A stretch of DNA of 25,538 nucleotides, taken from the NCBI GenBank assembly GCA_902572155.1, contig CACGET010000012.1:1-25538 (forward strand), read 5' to 3'. This document shows positions 21,879-25,538 of this stretch, piece after piece. Below the pieces are notes generated by a model. That model did not search any database. It saw only the letters and a program-made list of their open reading frames with translations, and was not told the DNA's origin. Both the position numbers and the translations under genes were made by a program. Position 1 is the first letter of the stretch. Every line of letters begins with the position of its first letter. Origin of the DNA: an uncultured Pelagibacteraceae bacterium. Lineage in GTDB: Bacteria > Pseudomonadota > Alphaproteobacteria > Pelagibacterales > Pelagibacteraceae.

Positions 21879-23129
21879 ATGGAAATTAAAGTACCTGATA
21901 TTGGAGATTTTAAAGACGTTGAGGTTATAGAGGTATTAGTTGCAACTGGGCAAAAAATAAAAAAAAATGATCCTTTAATAACAATTGAAAGTGATAAATC
22001 AAGCGTAGAAATTCCATCAATTTTTGATGGAAAAATTAAATCAGTAAAAACAAAAATAGGAGATAAAGTTTCAGAAGGTGATTTAATATTAATTTTAGAA
22101 AATGTAACTAGAGAAAAAGAAGAAATAGAGGAAAATTTAAAAATTGAAAATGAAACAAAAAAAGATGATTTAATAGATTTAACAGTTGATAAAAAGTCAA
22201 TTGATCAAAACAAACTTAAAAATAGTTCATCTGCAAGTCCAAAAGCAAGAAAATTTGCAAGAGAGCTTGGGGTAGATATTAATCAAGTAACAGGAAGCGA
22301 AAAAAATGGAAGAGTTGTTGAAGATGATATTAAAAAATTTGTATCCTCTAAATCAAAAAATATTGATAAACTAAACGAAAGTAAAAATATTAAGTTAAAA
22401 AATGAATTTGAACATTCTGATTTTGGTGAAATTGAAATTAAAGAAATTCCAAGAGTAAAAAAATTAGCTTCTACTTATCTTGTAAACTCATGGACAAATA
22501 TTCCTCATGTAACAAATCATGATGAGGCTGATATAACAGAGATGGAAAGTTTTAGAAATTCACTAACTGATCTATATACTGGAGAAAAGATTAAGATTAC
22601 TCCTTTAGCATTTATTATTAAAGCACTAGCGGTATCATTAAAAAAATTTCCTAATTTTAATTCTTCTATAGATGAAATTGAGACTGGCAAAATGACTTTA
22701 AAAAGATATTACCATATTGGAGTTGCAGTAGATACCCCCAATGGTTTAATGGTTCCAAAATTAAGGAATGTTAATAGCAAAAAAATTTCAATAATAGGTA
22801 ATGAATTAAAAGAAATTAGTGAATTATGTAGAAATTTAAAAATAAGTAAAAAAGAATTATTTGGTGGATCTATGACAATCACAAGTTTAGGAGGAATAGG
22901 AGGGTCTTTTTTTACTCCCATAATAAATTATCCAGAGGTAGCTATCTTGGGAATAGGTAGATCTCAAAAAAAACAGATTTATATTGACGGTAAATTCGAG
23001 ACCAGAGTTATTCTTCCCCTATCTTTATCATATGATCATAGAATAATTGATGGCGCAGAGGCAGCAAGGTTTAATAATGAATTGAAAGAAAATCTTGGAA
23101 AAAATTTTGCCTACAAACTAGCAGTATAA
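21879..23129 (+). CDS. aceF: Dihydrolipoamide acetyltransferase (E2 of pyruvate dehydrogenase)
   Basis: E2 is the core of the complex and moves the acetyl group from lipoamide to CoA. At 416 aa it has one lipoyl domain (1-73, K40 in ESDKSSVEIP), a Lys/Glu/Asp-rich linker, a peripheral-subunit-binding domain (118-155, SPKARKFARELGVDINQVTG...GRVVEDDIKKF), and the catalytic domain ending in SYDHRIIDGAEAARF, where H387 and D391 form the HxxxDG active site. E. coli AceF has three lipoyl domains; here one is on E2 and another on E1. The two lipoyl domains are about two thirds identical by eye. The start is 9 nt after aceE with no Shine-Dalgarno site, consistent with coupled translation. Confidence 0.95.
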   Translation: MEIKVPDIGDFKDVEVIEVLVATGQKIKKNDPLITIESDKSSVEIPSIFDGKIKSVKTKIGDKVSEGDLILILENVTREKEEIEENLKIENETKKDDLIDLTVDKKSIDQNKLKNSSSASPKARKFARELGVDINQVTGSEKNGRVVEDDIKKFVSSKSKNIDKLNESKNIKLKNEFEHSDFGEIEIKEIPRVKKLASTYLVNSWTNIPHVTNHDEADITEMESFRNSLTDLYTGEKIKITPLAFIIKALAVSLKKFPNFNSSIDEIETGKMTLKRYYHIGVAVDTPNGLMVPKLRNVNSKKISIIGNELKEISELCRNLKISKKELFGGSMTITSLGGIGGSFFTPIINYPEVAILGIGRSQKKQIYIDGKFETRVILPLSLSYDHRIIDGAEAARFNNELKENLGKNFAYKLAV

Positions 23130-23160
23130 TTATCGTAAATTTAGTAATATAAATATTGAA

Positions 23161-24258
23161 ATGATTAAAAATATTAAATTTTCATCTACTGAGCTAAATG
23201 TTAAATTTATCAACAATTTTGAGGATAATTATCCAATTATTTGGTTAAGAGATCATGCAAAAGATGAAATTAGCTGGGATGATAGATCCAGTCAAAGAAA
23301 AATATTTACTGCAGGCTTGGATGAAAGTTTACACATTAAAAAAACTTCTATAGTAGAGAATGGAAAATATTTAGATATTCTTTGGTCAGATTTAGAGAGA
23401 CCTACAAGATACTCATATGAATTTTTATTTGGAAATTCCTTGAATAAAGAAAATAAAAATAGAAATATTAAAACATGGAAGAATAATGACACCACTAAAG
23501 ACGTTTACATCGATTATGATATAACAACATCAAAAGAAGGATTTAAAAAGTTCTTACAAAAATTGTATAATTGGGGTTTTTGCGTAATAACAAATTGTAA
23601 AACTGAAATGAAATCAGTAGAAACAATAGCTAACAAAATTGGATATGTTAGACAATCAATTTTTGGTGGATTGTGGAGTTTCCAATCAGATGAAAATATG
23701 GCTGATAGTGCATATACTCAAGAAGAATTAAGACCCCATACAGACTCAACGTATAGTAATGATGCTCCAGGTCTTCAACTACTATTATGTTGTGAGTACA
23801 ACGCTAAAGGTGGAGAGTCAATAATGGTTGATGGTTTTAAGATTGCTGAAACTATTAAAAAAGAAAATAAAGAGATATATGAAATTTTATCTAATATAGA
23901 AGTGCCAGGAAATTATATCGGTGATGGGGTATTTTTAGAAGCAAGAAGACCAATTTTTAAAATGAATTCAGACAATGAACTTATTCAGGTAAGTTTTAAT
24001 AATTATGATCGAGCTGATTTTAGATTAAAAAATGATTTAATGATTAAATTCTATGAAGCTATTAAAAGATTTGATCTAATTGCTAATTCTAAAGATTTTC
24101 AATGGAGACACATTTTAAAACCAGGAGAGTTATTAATATTTAATAATTGGAGAATTTTACATGGTCGAGGAGAATTTAAAGGAATCAGAAAAATGTCAGG
24201 TTGCTATATAAATAAAGAGGATTTTGATAGTGTCTGTAAATTAAATAAAATTTATTAA
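23161..24258 (+). CDS. Gamma-butyrobetaine hydroxylase-like Fe(II)/2-oxoglutarate dioxygenase
   Basis: This is a 365-residue non-haem iron oxygenase of the TauD/BBOX fold. Residues 10-95 match the GBBH-like N-terminal domain (IIWLRDHAKDE). The catalytic domain holds the iron triad H193-x-D195 (PHTDSTYSND) and H334 (ILHGRGEF), with R343 (GIRKMSG) as the likely 2-oxoglutarate arginine. Characterised relatives hydroxylate gamma-butyrobetaine, trimethyllysine or 2-trimethylaminoethylphosphonate, so a quaternary-amine substrate is plausible. The N-terminal domain has no cysteine, although human BBOX1 binds zinc there with three. The gene lies 31 bp after aceF and 24 bp before the exporter. The substrate is not determinable from sequence. 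Confidence 0.85.
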   Translation: MIKNIKFSSTELNVKFINNFEDNYPIIWLRDHAKDEISWDDRSSQRKIFTAGLDESLHIKKTSIVENGKYLDILWSDLERPTRYSYEFLFGNSLNKENKNRNIKTWKNNDTTKDVYIDYDITTSKEGFKKFLQKLYNWGFCVITNCKTEMKSVETIANKIGYVRQSIFGGLWSFQSDENMADSAYTQEELRPHTDSTYSNDAPGLQLLLCCEYNAKGGESIMVDGFKIAETIKKENKEIYEILSNIEVPGNYIGDGVFLEARRPIFKMNSDNELIQVSFNNYDRADFRLKNDLMIKFYEAIKRFDLIANSKDFQWRHILKPGELLIFNNWRILHGRGEFKGIRKMSGCYINKEDFDSVCKLNKIY

Positions 24259-24282
24259 TTAAAAAATCATAACTTCATTAAA

Positions 24283-25176
24283 ATGAAAAAATCAATGTCC
24301 ATGATTTGTGCTTTAGTAACAACTTTTATTTGGGGCACTGCTTTTATTGCCCAAGATACAGGCATGGATAACATAGGTCCATTAACATTTAATGGTGCAA
24401 GATTTGTAGTTGGTTTTTTTACAATCCTACCAATTGCAATTTTGTTTGAAAAAAAAAAAATTGTCAAAGAAATTAATAAAAATAAAAGCTACTTTATAAA
24501 ACTTCTTATAATTATGGGATTTTCACTATTCCTAGGTACCAGTTTACAACAAGCTGCTTTACAGTACACAAATGTTGCAAATGCCGCTTTTTTTACAGTA
24601 TTTTATGTGCCTTTGGTCCCAATACTTCTGTTTTTTATTTACTCAAAAAAAGTCCATTGGAGTATATGGCCTTCAATAGCCTTATGTGTATATGGGGTTT
24701 ATCTCTTAAGTAATTTTTCAAATTCTGAAATTATGCTTGGAGACGCTTTAGTTATTTTGTGTTCTTTATTTTGGGCATTACATATTATCTTTGCTGGTAA
24801 ATTTATGGAAGAATTTGATATACCAATTTTTTATGCAGCCATACAAGCAGTATTAGTTGCTTCTTTATCAATTTTATTTGCATATTTATTTGAAGAAATT
24901 AATTTTTCAAATATTTTACTTGAAAGCACATCTATTATTTATGCTGGAGTATTGTCTGGAGGAATTGCATTTACCTTACAAATGTTTGCACAAAAGAACA
25001 TTGAAGAAGCTCCAGCAGCAATCATATATTCTCTTGAAGGAGTTTTTGCAGTAATAGCAGCATGGTTAATCTTAAATCAGGTTTTACAAATAGAAAATAT
25101 AATTGGATGTTTTTTAATATTATTGGCAGTAATTTTTTCACAAATAGCTCCAATGTTAAAAAAAAATCAATTATAA
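24283..25176 (+). CDS. EamA/DMT-family transporter
   Basis: This is a 297-residue inner-membrane protein with ten hydrophobic segments in two EamA repeats. The first repeat opens with LVTTFIWGTAFIAQDTGMDNIGPLTF and has the conserved TNVANAAFFTVFYVPLVPIL segment. The second starts near GDALVILCSLFWALHIIFAGKF and ends with EEAPAAIIYSLEGVFAVIAAWLILNQ. DMT members mostly export amino acids, amines or metabolites; the substrate here is unknown. Its position after the quaternary-amine-type dioxygenase is suggestive only. The 3' end overlaps the convergent uppP by 10 bp. Confidence 0.88.
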   Translation: MKKSMSMICALVTTFIWGTAFIAQDTGMDNIGPLTFNGARFVVGFFTILPIAILFEKKKIVKEINKNKSYFIKLLIIMGFSLFLGTSLQQAALQYTNVANAAFFTVFYVPLVPILLFFIYSKKVHWSIWPSIALCVYGVYLLSNFSNSEIMLGDALVILCSLFWALHIIFAGKFMEEFDIPIFYAAIQAVLVASLSILFAYLFEEINFSNILLESTSIIYAGVLSGGIAFTLQMFAQKNIEEAPAAIIYSLEGVFAVIAAWLILNQVLQIENIIGCFLILLAVIFSQIAPMLKKNQL

Positions 25177-25538
25177 ATTATTAAGAATAATATGCTTGCA
25201 ATCAAAATTCTATAAATAACAAACACATTTAAAGAAAATTTATTAATATAATCTAAAAAAAATTTTACTGTGAAATATGAAAATAAAAAAGAAAATACAA
25301 TTGCGAAAAAAACCAAGTAATTAAATTCGATATTTTGTATAACAAGATCTTTAATGCTTAGTATACTTGCCCCAACTAATGCTGGGATGGATAATAAAAA
25401 CGAAATTTTACTTGAGTCAAATCTATTAAATCTTAAAATTCTTGCAGCAGTTATAGTTATACCTGCTCTACTTACACCAGGTATTAGTGCTAGTATCTGA
25501 AATAAACCAATAATTAAAATATTCTTTAAATTTAAATT
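25167..25538 (-). CDS. uppP: Undecaprenyl-diphosphatase UppP/BacA (partial, C-terminal part)
   Basis: A minus-strand frame is open from the right edge to a TGA at 25167-25169 and gives 123 residues. It begins close to the second conserved motif of UppP, LFQILALIPGVSRAGITITAARIL (catalytic arginine and serine region), and continues with FLLSIPALVGASIL and further membrane helices to the C-terminus. UppP recycles undecaprenyl diphosphate for peptidoglycan synthesis. The N-terminal half with the first catalytic motif lies outside the window. The end overlaps the DMT transporter stop by 10 bp. Confidence 0.88.
   Translation of the reverse strand, partial: NLNLKNILIIGLFQILALIPGVSRAGITITAARILRFNRFDSSKISFLLSIPALVGASILSIKDLVIQNIEFNYLVFFAIVFSFLFSYFTVKFFLDYINKFSLNVFVIYRILIASILFLIIYN

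Overview
The window is a very AT-rich, densely packed bacterial chromosome segment. Gene content, gene order and base composition all point to a streamlined alphaproteobacterium of the SAR11/Pelagibacterales type. Supporting signs are the argH-lptM-lysA cluster with a divergent tlpA, the alphaproteobacterial helicase-fdxA-carD order, COQ7, an HIG1-domain protein, spacers mostly under 50 bp, and many overlapping genes. This assignment is inference; there is no rRNA in the window to settle it. I see no phage genes, insertion sequences, CRISPR array or island boundary.

Layout. 1-2484: replication pair dnaA (5' end cut by the window) and dnaN, overlapping by 11 bp. 2481-5925 (minus): argH, a 40-residue LptM-type lipoprotein, lysA and plsC, covering arginine synthesis, outer-membrane assembly, lysine/diaminopimelate synthesis and phospholipid synthesis. 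5950-6459 (plus): a periplasmic TlpA-like thioredoxin. 6456-6659 (minus): an HIG1-type membrane protein. 6709-7974 (plus): an APT/PhaC-depolymerase-like serine hydrolase and an HNH protein. 7971-9571 (minus): a dedA-dsbB-coq7 run, with dsbB overlapping both neighbours. 9634-11456 (plus): tRNA-Leu(CAA) followed after only 7 nt by a long-chain acyl-CoA synthetase. 11457-11809: a spacer holding a promoter, a 5'-UTR dyad, a 29-residue lysine-rich minigene and a bidirectional terminator. 11810-15903 (minus): an SUV3-like helicase, a TerB-fold protein, a 7Fe ferredoxin and a CarD regulator with a long lysine-rich N-terminal tail. 16080-18038 (plus): acetoacetyl-CoA synthetase. 18052-18673 (minus): tRNA-Arg(ACG), a 32-residue membrane peptide and a PaaI-like thioesterase. 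18837-23129 (plus): a pyruvate dehydrogenase pair, aceE with an extra N-terminal lipoyl domain and aceF. 23161-25176 (plus): a gamma-butyrobetaine-hydroxylase-like dioxygenase and an EamA/DMT exporter. 25167-end (minus): the C-terminal part of uppP.

How the genes relate. Most are core housekeeping genes; there is no obvious defence or secondary-metabolism cassette. Carbon entry into acetyl-CoA is a theme: aceE/aceF, acetoacetyl-CoA synthetase, acyl-CoA synthetase and a thioesterase. A second theme is envelope and redox maintenance: TlpA, DsbB, COQ7, HIG1, LptM, UppP and PlsC.

The most unusual items are the lipoyl-E1 fusion in AceE, the 29-residue almost pure Lys/Arg/Ala peptide opposite a CarD that itself carries a lysine-rich tail, and two tRNA genes that appear to lead short tRNA-mRNA transcripts. 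In three convergent gene pairs a single TTAA palindrome supplies both stop codons. Three genes were found by reading the sequence directly: lptM, the lysine-rich minigene and the 32-residue membrane peptide. The partial uppP at the right edge was found the same way.
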